Shown: positions 1-12,004, numbered from the stretch's first letter. The stretch: 64,000 nt of DNA from Cristatella mucedo (GCA_009760855.2 WPIO01000014.1:1759501-1823500); one strand, 5' to 3'. The notes: generated by a model from the sequence alone, not told the origin. Numbers and translations: made by a program.

Positions 1-900
1 TCTGTGCATGCCTTCTCTTCAGCCATCTCCCCCACAAATACTTGCAGAACGCGAGATTTACTCATCTTTCTGACGAAGTTGTGCGAAACCAGTTTTAAAT
101 AAAAAGTTCCCACTATTAAGCTGTCGTAATCCTTGACCCATTAGCATATTTTTAGATCCACTTGGAAGTTTCGTTTACTCGCATGTTCATCTTGAGTAAG
201 ATTCAATCCTGGACGGCTACCTATGCAAATGCACGAACAAACGAGGAGCCGCTCTGCGAGCACATTTCTATCTACGAGCTTACTACGAACCGTGATAGCT
301 GATAACCTATAAGTCTACAGCTTCAAGCATTATTTCCAATAAAGTCCATCTATGTAGTAGTAGACAAAGTTGCCCAAGATTGTGGGAGAGCGCTTTTGGC
401 GATTTAGGCACGTCTGTTTAGCAAGACTCCCACTAAACTATTGTTTATGAAAGCACTGAAAGATGTTGACTATACAAGTGTCTTCTAAGCCGTAAGAAAA
501 AAAACAAGTTTCGCATTGACTTAAATAAGACACCAGCATGTTTAACCGACGGAGCAAGGTATATCCCATCACTCAAACATGCTTGAAATGCTTAATACAT
601 TATCAGTGCATCGAGCTTGCTTGGGAAAATTATTGATCCTGGTAACTTAGATCTTTCCACTTTTAATGCAGGATTTGAACGAGCGAGCTCTTCCGTCTTT
701 AGAAAAAGTTGATAACCTTTCTCTCAAGCGCAGATGGTAAATCTTTGAAACTGCTAAGGTAAGGACACGTGGAACCAGAAAATACTGTATCACCCTGGCA
801 ACTTGTGATCTTCGGTCCTGGCTGTTAATTATTTTGGAAACTGATGACCCCGAGGTATTTCAAGTTCATAATTTGATCTTAAAGATTTAGTTTGAAGGTG
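1..900. other. No recognisable feature
   Basis: AT-leaning sequence without a convincing reading frame, repeat terminus or RNA gene that I can identify. Confidence 0.5.
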
Positions 901-1372
901 ATAATAATAATAATAATAATGCACTTGATAAAGCGCCCTCAGAGAACCTAATCTCTTTCTAGGCGCTTAACATTTGCTGCAAATGGAAATGCAATTGAAT
1001 GGTAAGTAAAATCATGCTTGAAAAACAAACAAAATGAATAACATGGGTAGGGGTGACATGCACAGGGTCAGCATGCAAATGTGGTTAGTGGCAGCATGCA
1101 CAGTGTCAGCACGCATAAGCACATCAAGGACGAATCACAGGGACCCACTAAATGCTGTCCTAAATAGGTGTGTTTTTAGGTTCCTTTTAAATGTGGTCAG
1201 GTCGGGGGATGTTTTGACGCAGGTCGGGAGGGAGTTGCAGGCTTTGGGAGCATATGAACTAAATGCACGGTCTCCAAAGGATTTAAGGTTTGTATGAGGT
1301 ATTTCTAGACTGTTGGATTCCGAAAAGCGGGTGGTACGATGCTTGGCCTGATGGATATATGTCTGAGAGATG
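901..1372 (-). repeat. LINE-A (CR1/L2-type) 3' fragment
   Basis: On the minus strand this is the C-terminal end of the reverse-transcriptase ORF plus 3' UTR, ending at the left in the tail hairpin and (ATT)n. The segment near 1175-1290 matches the [10 protein letters not shown] and [12 protein letters not shown] parts of better copies. It is 5'-truncated near 1372. Confidence 0.85.
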
Positions 1373-2840
1373 AGTGACGCTGAGTCATCGAAGAACTTGT
1401 AGATTGATCTGAGATAAAGGATCGGTGAGGTATCTTCAACCTTGTTTGTAGTTCAATAAGAGATTGAGTGTTGTGAGGCTTTGCTGAAGATAAAAGTATT
1501 ATTGAAGTCGTCTTGCACATGAAAATTTTAGCTTGTTGCATTATCTTGTTATATTTTTATCCAACTATTACTCATATTAGGATATAAGGATTTAATCAAT
1601 AAGTACTGGATTGGTTCGCAAAATGTATCGCGTGTTGAGTGGAATGCATATTTATATAACTTTCCTGGCATATACAAAGAGAAAAACTTAAACATAGCCA
1701 TTCTACTTGAAGCAATCCCAGAAATTTTGTATTTTATCGCTGTGAAAATTCTAGATCCAATGCATGCTGCATACAGAAAAATTGGTTATGAATAATGTAT
1801 TCTGGACTTTAAGCTAGTTTAAGTGCCGAATGGCAAAATTATGTGCAATCTAATTTCAATCATGCACTTTCGATTATGGTAATATACCGGTTGAGAGCAC
1901 AGAGCTTAGGGTTGTCCATTATTGCTTTTACAGATGCGTTTATGCCCCGCGGCACAATTAATGTTGAGTAAATTTTTTCCTCAGACAATGACTGCTTGGC
2001 CAAAAACAGGCTCTCAGTTACAACTAAAATCAATAACGATAACATTGATTTCTGTATAGCTTAATTTAAATTTAACGTTCTATTCCTTTTCTCTGCTGCT
2101 ATGGTAAACCAGGTGCAGTTTATTAGATTCAATTAATATTTTTCCAGGGCACAAAATTAGAGATAGCTGATTTCTTCCGATGCTTGTTAGTGATAACTGA
2201 ATGCCATGCGGGAGATCCTAAAAACTGCATGCAGATTGTGGCTCAGCGACTCGTGTCGATGCTTTTGTGCTTATTTTGGCTTTAAGACGAAGAGTTGTAT
2301 CTGTTCTGTGAAAATATTTGCCTTCTGAACACAGGTATTGCACAGATTTTGTCCTTTTGCTTGAATTTTAACTTTTCCCCTCAGACTCCACTAGTTCTTA
2401 CTCGTGGTCAAACTTTTCGCCCTCTCTTTACATAGGTTTCCTTTGCATACCCTGCAAATATGAACCTGCAGAATACCTAAGTAGAGTTACTTTCAGTATG
2501 CATGCCTACATCGCACGATTAGATTTTGTATTTTACTATTCTCTATAACCGCATATACTTGCATTTGCAACGCACAATTGCTTCATTTCAACCGGCCACA
2601 CACGAGAGAAGAGAGAAATTACAGTCGAGGAATTTGTAGCCTCTAAAGTGGATTGATTTTGAATAATATCCAGTTAAATTCATCTAAATAGAAATATAAA
2701 GCTTGTGACGGTTGTTACACAGAGGCGAAGCCAGGAGGATGGCAGGGGTGGCAGCGTCTGCCACCAGTGGCCTGGTTGGTGTGAGCCGAGCCTGACACCC
2801 GGTCGGTTCGCATGAGGCTTCGTTTGCGTGTGCCACCTTT
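1373..2840. other. Mostly unassigned; faint LINE-A tail near 1448-1510
   Basis: A diverged plus-strand LINE-A tail is suggested by AAGAGATTGAGT and a following ATTATT. Around 2715-2790 there is a GGCGAAGCCAGGA-like phrase often seen near ends of animal DNA transposons. Nothing else is identified. Confidence 0.35.
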
Positions 2841-3474
2841 CGGTGATCATATCATGGCTTCGCATCTGCTGTTTCAGAATTCAGTCGTGGTGCTAATTGT
2901 TCTTTCCTCCGCGTTTCTTCCGGTAACATGTGCTTCCTTGCATTATCCGAACAAGCAGCTATCGCTCACGACAGGGGTCGGCAACGTGCGGCTCGCGAGC
3001 CGCATGCGGCGGCTCTTTCAATGTCAAGATGCGGCTCTCCAGTTCAGTGCGCAAATATTAATAATTATATTATTTTGTTTTCAAAGCTCATAAAAAATAG
3101 AATACTGCAAAAAAACTTTAAACAGGATAAAAACACTCGACAGAAAACAGTGAGAACAGGTGGAGTAGAGAGTATACGCACAGCCGACAGCTGCTTGGGC
3201 GCCAGGCACAGCCCCACAGCCGTGCTGTGACCAGCCCCGCGGCGACGGCTCCATGCTTGCCACTGCCGAAGTGCCGACTGCCGCCGTCACTAGTCACTAC
3301 TACCACCCAGCCAGCAACCCAACGGACGGTAGTGTTCAGTCTTCAGTAAGTCTTCCTCGGAGCGCGGTTACATGTGTGTTAATTTAATCGCTTTCGAGAA
3401 GCAACAATTGTTTCGTTATTTCAAGAAAAAGACGATTTAGAAGCGAATTATCTTCTCAAAGGTATGTAAGGGCA

Positions 3475-4014
3475 AGTGGTGTACCTTCAGACGACCTTAC
3501 CTTCGGACAGTTTCAATTAAAGTAGGTTAGCAATGTGATACATACATGAAAAAATTCAAGAGAATAGCATTTTTAAAATATGGCAGCACTGTTCTGTTTG
3601 TTTAGTTATAGGTGCACTGTGTCGTCAACGGTCGCAGTCCCAAATTTGTTCTATCAAAAAGTAAATACTTTCACAGTTACACTGTCCTGTATATTCTGTT
3701 TTTTTCACGTTGGTATGATACGTATTATATATGAATATGAACTATATGTATTGAGCTTTCTAAATATATTGTCTGTTTTGAATATTCATAACCTCGAACT
3801 GTTTTACACGTGAAAGTTTCTGAACATACCCTGTGTTGTACCTCCGGACATTCATGTTGTTGTACCTTCGAACGTCCAAAGGTACAACAAACATTTTATT
3901 AATTTTGTATACCTATTTATATTGTTACAGTGACGCGAAGTAAACATGGTATAAAAAGAAAAAATACTTCTATGGATAATTTAAAAAAATTATTTTGTCC
4001 GGAGGTACACTACT
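3475..4014. mobile_element. Nested short inverted-repeat element (MITE-like) inside the hAT
   Basis: Ends are 18-bp imperfect inverted repeats: AGTGGTGTACCTTCAGAC at 3475-3492 and the complement of AGTAGTGTACCTCCGGAC at 3997-4014 (three differences). The motif GTACCTYCGGAC recurs internally near 3500, 3838, 3865 and, inverted, 3880. No coding capacity and no clear target duplication seen. Confidence 0.55.
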
Positions 4015-4154
4015 CGTCCATATGCTTTAACTTTTAATGAAGTTGACTTTTTACAGATTAGCAATTAACGAAATTAACTATTTTATTTTTATTAACGCCG
4101 TTTTAGATAGCTTAATAAAATTTTAAAAATCTTTATTTTAGCTCCGCTACCAGA

Positions 4155-6094
4155 ATGGCATCTGATAAAAAGAAGAGACGAACTGAAGAATAAAATCGAG
4201 AATTTAATCAGGATTGGAAGGAGTCGTTTGTGTTCATATGCAACACTGATGGCCTTCCGACTGGTCTCATTTGCCAAGAAAAACGTGCACACAATAAAAT
4301 GTCACATTCGGAGAGACACTTCACTTCGAAACATACCCGATTTGCTGCTAAATATCCAACCGGTGACGCACGGAAAAAAGCTGTTAAAGAGCTTCAAAAA
4401 CAAAAACAGCAGTCGAGTTCTATACGAAGTAACTGGGCGCAATCTTCAAGTGATGTAAATCTGGCAAGCTTCGCAATATCGCTACAAATTGCACAAAGAG
4501 GGAAACCATTCACAGATGGTGAGTATGTCAAAGATTGTTTCATAAGTAGAGCTGAAGAACTGTTACGTGATTTCAAAAACAAAATCAAAATCATGAAGAA
4601 AATAAAAGATTTGCCTTTATCTGCTAAAACACTACAAGATAGAACTTCTAAAATGTCTTCAAATGTAACATACATGCAATTGGAAGACATTCAACTGGCT
4701 TCAGCTTTATCACTTACTATGGATGAGTCTTGCGACATACAAGACACGGCACAAGTTACCCTTTTCGTCAGGTATATGTCGTCCCAAGGTCCGAAAGAAC
4801 AACTGCTAGGATTGCTGCCGCTCTCAGGGCAAACTTGTGGAGAAGATATAGCAAATGCTGTGCAAAAATGCCTGGAAGACTATGAAATCGAAATAAATAA
4901 AATATTTTCCATAGCCACTGATGGAGCCAGAAGTATGACAGGAATACATTAAGGGTTAAAAACGATTCTTCGGCAAAAAATAAACCACGAAATTGTAACG
5001 CTTCACTGCATAATTCATCAAGAGGCGCTTTGTGCCCAAACATTTCCGACCGAAATGGTTGAGGTCATGAATTTGGTTAATAAGATCATTAACAGCATTT
5101 TAGCAAAAGCACTCTACCATCGCCAGTTTAAGGAATTTCTTGAAGAAATAGAAAGCCAGTATTCAGACCTACTTCTGCCCCAATAAAGTGCAATTGCTTT
5201 GCAGGGGTAACGTATTGAAACGTTTTGCTTCTTGCTTGAGTGAAATAAAAACATTCTTCAATGAAAAAGGCATTGTCCATTCCAAATTGAAAGAAGACAA
5301 ATGGCTGCAAAAATTCAACTTCATGGCGGATATCACAAAAAAACTAAATGAGCTAAATGTCAAGTTGCAAGGAAAAGGAAACCCAGCCTATGCCTTGCTT
5401 GAAGAAATGGTTTGTTTCGAAAATAGATTACTTCTTTTTGTCAAAGACATGGAGAGCGTTAAATTACTTCATTTCGAAAATCTGAAGCAATATCGCGATG
5501 AAACCGATGCAGCTATAGACATGAATTACTTCAGCATTACTATAAACAAAATGCAGGATGGGTTTGCTGAGAGATTTTTAGCAATTCTAAACAAACGCAA
5601 GTACTTTGGCGTTCATAGTAAATCCTCTCAACACAAATAAAAATGAGATCAACATTGAGCCATTCGGAATTGATACTGGTTCACTTCAAATGCAATTGCT
5701 TGATTTGAAAACCAAACATTAGTGGAGTGGTAAGTTCGCAGAACTCAAGAGCAAGTTATAAGGGTTGAAGGTCCAGTAAAGCATGCACTTTACGCTGCAC
5801 AAGTGGACAGCTCTAAAAGAAATGCCGAGAGTTGAGGCACTCATATTTGACGCATGGAATAGTCTTTTAGAATGCTACAGTGGGGTGAAGAAGTTGGCAT
5901 TTGGAGTTCTGACGATCGTCGGGTCAACATATTTGTGTGAGCAAGAGTTCTTTGGCATGAATATAATAAAAAGTAAAGTAAGAAGCCAACTAACAAATAG
6001 AAATCTAGAGCCGTGCTTGAAACTGAAAACAACAAGTTATGAGCCAGATGTAACCAAACTTTCAAAAGGCATGCAAGGCCAATGCTCCCATTGA
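4155..6094 (+). pseudogene. hAT transposase with BED finger (GTF2IRD2/ZBED5-like), broken
   Basis: Would have cut and pasted the element. ATG at 4155 follows the first lines of the family (MASDKKKRRTEE). Breaks include in-frame TAA at 4191 and 4950, TAA at 5184 followed by a frame change near 5187, and a further frame change between about 5600 and 5642. The BED-type finger reads LPTGLIC, with Gly where the first zinc Cys is expected; the later Cys and the RHF.SKH histidines remain. Later blocks include [46 protein letters not shown] and the C-terminal dimerisation region KKLAFGVL, YLCEQ and KLKTTSYEPD. It ends with GMQGQCSH, as vertebrate relatives do. Confidence 0.92.
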
Positions 6095-7437
6095 TGTAGC
6101 TATTGTAAATATCTGTTATTCAATAGTTATAGTTATATTATTTAATTACTAATTGTATTATTCTAGCAGAGCTAGCTAAAATACTTTAATATGTTTTGTC
6201 CGAAAGATTTGTGTGTTCTTATATGAATAAATATTATTTCATGATTAAAGCTATTTATTTTAAATCGAAAATCAAATTTATATACCTAATCCTAATCAAA
6301 TACCATAATATTGAAATAAAAATGTTATTGGCTCTTTAAAAACTGGGAAATTGTGTAGATTGTAACTTTTGGCTCTCCCGTCTCAAAAGGTTGCCGACCC
6401 CTGTTCTAGATAAGCTACTCTCATTCACTATGTCTTTAGCCTGACTCGAACTGATCTGCTTAGATCTAAAAGAAATATGCAAAAATTACTGAATACGGAA
6501 CTCCATTTAAACTCGGAGTAATGCTGCTAAAGGCCCTTTCGAGTAACTCTCACTTGCCACGGCTGAGTGCTGTAGCCAGTCTAAGGGCTCCTGAACGAAT
6601 GACCTGCTTGACGGAACTACTACAGACTTCGTTAAGTCATGCTGCTAGCGTAACAGTTTATACATTGTTGCATCTAGATGCATACACAGAACTTACACCC
6701 ATTTATTGGCAGTCACATATCCCGACAGGACCTGGGTCCTGGTATTTGTGAACAATAGGTTCGTGTAAACGTGGAAATCACGAAAAAAATGTAGCTCAAT
6801 TCAACTATTGAAGAGCTATAGGGAAATTGTGAATCCGTTTGTGTTCTCATAAGCATGCTGACCTTCAAAAAAATAAGGCGACCTCCAAAATCTAAGTTGT
6901 TTAAATTAATCATGTATTTGCAACGATAGCCATATGCCTGGTTCATGTGATGGCAGTAGCAGTTGATCAACACATAAGGCATGCTGCCAGCGTGAAAATC
7001 GTTGCAATAAAGAAGCACTGCACGACATGATGGCAAGGTTTATTTTTCCCGAGCAAGTGTGAATTACGTATATCTTATGTCAAGGTTTATTATGGAACAA
7101 ATTGTAGGTACTGTTTGTTATGCTAAGTGTCTGACCAAAACAGCAGCAAACCCATACTGATCTTAACTGCTTCCAAATAAAATTCCGTGAGCTTCATGCA
7201 CTGTAGAGAGGTCAACAGCCAGCATTTGCTAAGCGAAGTAGGTCAAAAATACTGCTGTGCTAAACCAATTTCAGCATAGCGGCGCATGTTTGCTTTCCAG
7301 ACGAATGTAAGAGCAAGCTGTGAAGAAGAGGAAGCAGCACTTTACCTCGCAGCACTACAAAGTTGTCTGGCTAGGTCATCGAGGTCATCGAGGTCGTCAA
7401 GGAGCACTTTCATCCTCGTCCACCGGCGAGAAGTCTG

Positions 7438-7509
7438 CAGGTTTCCTCTCTCAGCTTGAGCAGCTTCCATAGCTTTAAAGAGAAATTTTAATATACCAGC
7501 ACAAAATCT
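7438..7509 (-). pseudogene. Degenerate copy of HPD terminal exon
   Basis: After an intact acceptor (TTTTAG) it reads RFCAGILKFLFKAMEAAQ then AERGNL, 16 of 24 residues identical to HPD exon 11 with no gap. The GFGAGNF lid motif is ruined (RFCAGIL). The real gene's TAG is CAG here, so the frame runs on to TAA at 7342-7344 through an acidic LDDLDDLDD stretch made by a 9-bp tandem repeat. Confidence 0.75.
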
Positions 7510-8068
7510 CTAAAATGAAAGAAATTCAGAAATCGTCCGATTACAAACTCACTCTTAAAAATCACAAAAACTCGATTCAGATGCGCTCAAAGCGATGATT
7601 TCAATAAGTTGAGCCCCCTTTTGGAAATCCTGGAGATTTTTGTTTACTTTTAGCTCTAACGCCCACTTCATTTTCAGATGAGTGCGTCTTTCATGTTATG
7701 GTTTTCTCTAACTTGGTTCTTTTATAGTCTAATTTCATTATTCATTCGGGCAATGCTTCATGCTTCCTCTAACAGTATATCTGGCTTGGTTAATATAGCT
7801 GCTTAGATTCAAAAGCAGACAAAGGAGCATAGAAAAGACACCAAGACGGAAACGCTGAGACGGACGAAATGAGGCAAAGAGACAGATATAGCGACAAAAA
7901 CAGAGACAGAAGGATCAAAATACTTTGAATGACTGAAAATCGAGATTAAGAGAGAAACGGAGAAGAAACGTGGAGTCTTATACAGAGATAGCAACAATGA
8001 GAAAGATAAAGAATCAGGTATGTATAGAGAGATAGGATATGCAGAAATGGTTAAGGTGACATGGTTCG

Positions 8069-9280
8069 CTTCTATGCGGATGACACTCAGTTGTTCTTTT
8101 CACGGTTTATACTTTCCCTCTCGCTGATGTGATTGCCAAGCACAATCTAGGCTTTCACTTCTATGCGGATGACACTCAGTTGTACCTTTGCTTTGATCCC
8201 CCAAAGCCTTCGAGCACCTCAAATTCTCTCAACTCACTTGCTGCATGCATGATGACATCGCACATGGATGGCAACAATTTTTCTATAACTAAACGATGAT
8301 AAAACTAATTTACTAGTTATGGGCAAACCCAGTGTGGTTCACAAATTAGAAAGGCTGACTCTCAAAATTGGCTCTGCCAGCATATCTCCAGTTGAATCAG
8401 CTGGAAATCTAGGTGTCGTATTCCAAACCGACCTCTCGTTAGACGACCATATCAGCTCCACAGTCAAATCTGCCTATTTTCAGCTTCATAACATTTCTAA
8501 AATTCGGGTGTTTTTAGATAAGGATACCACGTGAAAAGTTGGTCCATGCATTCGTGACATCCCGTCTCGACTTCTGCAACTCGCTGCTTACTGGCCTACC
8601 AGCATGTGTGATCAGGCGATTGCAGCTGGTGCAAAACTCTGCAGCTAGGCTTGTCTGTCGTAAGCATCGCAGTTGTCACATTACATCACTTCTCGCCGAC
8701 CTGCACTGGCTACCAGTCGAGCAACGGCTTGACTTCAAGGTTTTGTCTCTCACTTTTAGGTCATTTTATGTCAGTTTCATTCTTTGGCTCCAGCTCCTCC
8801 TCTCAGATATACTCCCCCATCAGGCCAAGCATCGTACCACCCGCTTTTCGGAATCCAACGGTCTAGAAATACCTCGTACAAACCTCAAATCCTTTGGAAA
8901 CCGGGCATTTAGTTCGTATGCTCCCAAAGCCTGGAACTCCCTCCCGACCTGCGTCAGAACATCCCCTGACCTGACCACATTTAAAAGAAACTTAAAAACA
9001 CACCTATTTAGGAAACCATTAAGTTGGTCCCTGTGATTCGTCGTTGATGTGTTTATGCGTGCTGACACTGTGCATGCTGCCACTAACCAAATTTGCATGC
9101 TGACCCTGTGCATTTCACCCCTATCCATGTTATTCATTTTGTTTGTTCATCAAGCATGATATTACTCACCATTCAATTGCATTTCCCTTTGCAGCAGATG
9201 TAAAGCACCTAGAGAGAGATTGAGTTCTGTGAGGACGCTTTATCAAGTACATTAATATTATTATTATATTATTGTTATTA
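8069..9280 (+). repeat. LINE-A copy, 5'-truncated, frameshifted
   Basis: Carries the RT active-site block [13 protein letters not shown], the [13 protein letters not shown] region and the C-terminal [12 protein letters not shown], then 3' UTR, hairpin and ATT tail. ACGTGAAAAG at about 8528 makes a stop and frameshift, also present in the copy at 48632-49982. The 5' edge has a 26-nt perfect direct repeat (8069-8094 and 8158-8183). Confidence 0.93.
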
Positions 9281-9892
9281 TCACATTAGATCGAATTTGT
9301 ATACATGGCGAGGGGGCTAGCGAATACATAGGGTGCCATTTCTGGTAACTGAGGAAGAACTCTTGCCTTTTTGTATGATTCGGTAAAAAATATTATCCAA
9401 AATCTGAAAGACGCAAGTTAGAGTGATGGTGCTGATTTTCAGCTTATCATTGTGTCACCTTACCCATGATCAAAGCTAATTATATAGAAGCTCCAGCATG
9501 AGGTGTGTTTCAATATATCACTCTGCTTTTCTTCCAGGATATGAAAAGTACTTAAAAGAAATGTAACGAGCCTTGAATAAGATTTAATTCTCTTACCGAC
9601 ATATGAAAAGTGTCTCGCTATTACGATAATTACTGCCCTTGCTGCTATCCATTTTAAGTGAGATTTCCTGAGGCATTGCTAAATCTCAAGAGTGCTTTCT
9701 GGGAGCAAAAAACGTAAGAATGTTTATGAAGTTTCGATTACCTTATCGTGCCTTAGAGAAAGAGGCAGTCTTTGATGTATTGTCTATTGCAGAAGTACCG
9801 TCGAACCACAGCGCCTGAGGGTGTGCTGATTAAAAACGAATGTACTTGAAAGTAGAAAATATGACAATATAACAACACCCTTATCTATCGAT

Positions 9893-10012
9893 CATGATAG
9901 TACTCACCATTCAATTGCATTTCCCTTTGCACCACATGTAAAGCGCCTAGAGAGAGATTGAGTTCTCTGAGGGCGCTGTATCAAGTGCATTATTATTATT
10001 ATTATTATTATT
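9893..10012 (+). repeat. LINE-A 3' tail fragment
   Basis: Only the last 120 bp: CCATTCAATTGCATTTCCCT, the AAGCGCC...GGGCGCT hairpin and (ATT)n. Shortest clear LINE-A insertion here. Confidence 0.85.
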
Positions 10013-10854
10013 ACCTTCGTCCCTCGCATCCAAGAAGTATGACTAAAAAAAAGCGACAATACTCTTAGCGGCAACCTCAATTCAGAAAAGTCAATAGTGC
10101 TTCTGCTATCTGCAGGCTTGGAGCTGGAACACTAGCACAACCATACCGTAACGTAACTGCAGTGTAGTTGCTTGAAAGCTGGGCTTTCAAGTTTTCATAT
10201 TTACGGATAACTGGTTGTCACTCACTGCAGCTGCTCAAGCTGAAGTCTTACTTCTTAAAGCCTCTGCTGCATGGGGGAGCTTTCAAATGTGGCTTATATG
10301 AACCGTGACGGCAATTCACTATAATCCACGGCGATCCCCCGAAAAAACAACCCTAGAAATCAGCTACACGAAGCTCCATCTTGGATTGCACATTACGCTA
10401 GGCTCTCGTTTAACTGTAACCAAAGAATTTCGTCCCTTTTCCTGCTCACATTCTAATGCAATACATTCTACAGCAATTAACAGCAGTAAACCGCGCCAAA
10501 GCTGCGACTCACTGAATTTCTAGTGCATTTCATTTGAATAAGACCGCTATCCCGAAATGGAGGGAAATTGCGTGGGCACTCTTGTACGACAGCATAGCGG
10601 GATTTGCAATCCAAGTAGGAACTTACGTAGGGCCGATTTATAGTGGATAGATTTTTAGTGGATTAAAGCGGATTATAGGGGATTGCCGTGGATTGAGGTA
10701 GATTGTTAGTTGCTAGCATCATTCCTGCTCATTTCCAGATAAATCCGAGAGAACATTTAACAGGCATAACAATGGTATACTAAAATATTCACTCTAAACT
10801 TTACCTTCTCATACCCGATTTCCGGTCAACGTTGCATACTTGAAGTGGATTGAG
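10013..10854. other. Unassigned; GGATT-rich patch at 10628-10705
   Basis: Within 10628-10705 the phrase GTGGATT or GGATTG recurs about six times, returning at 10843-10860. No reading frame or repeat family is recognised. Confidence 0.4.
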
Positions 10855-11040
10855 CTGGATTGCCATGACTGCCCAGGAGGCAAGGTGCTCGCTCATCACG
10901 GCCGATGTTGTGGGTTCGAATCCTGCAATGGGTGGTTCTTTATGGCCAACTCAGTCTTCCGGCCGATTTGGGTGCTATCCCGCCCCCTTACTCTTCTACT
11001 TAAGCTGCCATCCTGACGACAGCGATTGCTAAAGAGCTGT
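10855..11040 (+). repeat. tRNA-headed SINE-like sequence, divergent subfamily
   Basis: Has a B-box-like GGGTTCGAATCCTGC near 10913 and an A-box-like region about 45 bp before it, but the tail differs from the main SINE. Could be an old or separate family. Confidence 0.5.
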
Positions 11041-11232
11041 GCTGCGAGGCTCATCTATTTATGGAAATACAAGTGGTGTGCTATTCTCAACCAACAATCT
11101 TTCCTTGCAGCCTAACACATTTGCATCAGCCCCCCAAAATGGTGACCAGCTGATGATGATCAGAGCATACGACCAGCCAAACATTCTACCGTCAGAAAGC
11201 CCCTACCGATCTGCAGTACACAATCATGCTGG

Positions 11233-11522
11233 TGTAATGTAATATAATGTATCTCCGTCTGCAACTCCACAAAGCCACGAAGACTACGTGGTTGTTACGC
11301 AGGAGAGTTTTGTATAGTGAACTCACAGCCTAAGCGGCTTTCGGTTTGCATTCGGTAGCTAACAGACTTCATCTCACGCAACAAAGAGAATGTGGAAAGA
11401 ATAGCAGAGTCAGGAGAGCAGTTAAGGTAGTTGATTGCATGGAAGAAGCAGCTCAGGACAGCTGGAAAGGATGTGCCTTAGTAAGCAGCAGGAGAGTAGT
11501 TTTCGTTGCATAAGGTGTAGTG
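11233..11522 (-). repeat. LINE-B 3' fragment
   Basis: Begins at the left with the TGTAATATAATGTAT-like tail and contains the shared ACTCCACAAAGCCAC, GCCTAAGCGGCTTTCGGT and AGCAGGAGAGTAGTT blocks of the family. Confidence 0.8.
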
Positions 11523-11874
11523 ACCAGCAGCAACTAATCCAGACATGTATTGGACCTGCTTTGTCGTGGAATAGCTCAGACGCTCACTCATCCCACTAGC
11601 TGACGTCACTCTTGCCTCGACGGCTCTAAGCAATCGTACCGGGCCATTCTCAGCTCCAGCTCAGTGCTCATGCTTGGCACCCAGACATGGCACTTTCGCT
11701 TCGCCGACGATCGGCACTCAAGCTTCGAAAAATGAAGGGATGCATGATTTTGACAACAATTCAACCAGGAGCCAACACCTTGTTTTTGTAATGTTGAAGC
11801 TGGGCACTGCCCTGCAATGCTTTAGGTACTATCGCAATTAGATACTTCATAGCTTTGCAGGTCCGCTTCTTTTC
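11523..11874. other. No recognisable feature
   Basis: No convincing frame or repeat match seen. Confidence 0.4.
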
Positions 11875-12004
11875 AGAGTTTACTGTCTCTCCTCTGGCCA
11901 CTGCAATCGCCAACAATAATCTATTATCTCTTTTTATGCATATGGCACACGGCTGTACCTTTGATTAGATTCCTTCACTCCTTTGAGCACTTAAAAATCT
12001 CCAA

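Larger units (their letters stand above)
2972..6403 (+). mobile_element. hAT-Charlie DNA transposon, inactive
   Basis: Flanked by perfect 14-bp inverted repeats, CAGGGGTCGGCAAC at 2972-2985 and its complement at 6390-6403, typical of animal hAT elements. It encloses a decayed transposase of the GTF2IRD2/ZBED type (4155-6094). The flanking 8-mers (GCTCACGA left, TTCTAGAT right) do not match, so no target duplication survives, although the right one fits the nTCTAGAn preference of hATs. A second inverted-repeat element is nested at 3475-4014. It inserted into the HPD relic copy. Confidence 0.92.
6412..9790 (-). pseudogene. Partial, decayed duplicate of the HPD 3' half
   Basis: By eye, 6412-8040 runs collinear with 22680-24060 (HPD 3' flank, last exon and last intron). 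Examples are GCTACTACAGACTT-type blocks, the PEAGGT-like CATGTGATGGCA segment and CAAAGCGATGATTTC. After a LINE-A insertion (8069-9280), 9290-9790 runs collinear with HPD intron 4 at 28980-29560 (shared GCTAGCGAAT, GCTGATTTTCA and GATTTAATTCTCTT). Exons 5-10 are missing between the two parts. The hAT element lies at its other edge; faint similarity of 2910-2971 to 22620-22680 suggests the hAT inserted within the copy. Confidence 0.7.

Noticed and set aside
2964-6411. 8-bp target duplication around the hAT
   Set aside because: The flanking 8-mers share almost no bases.
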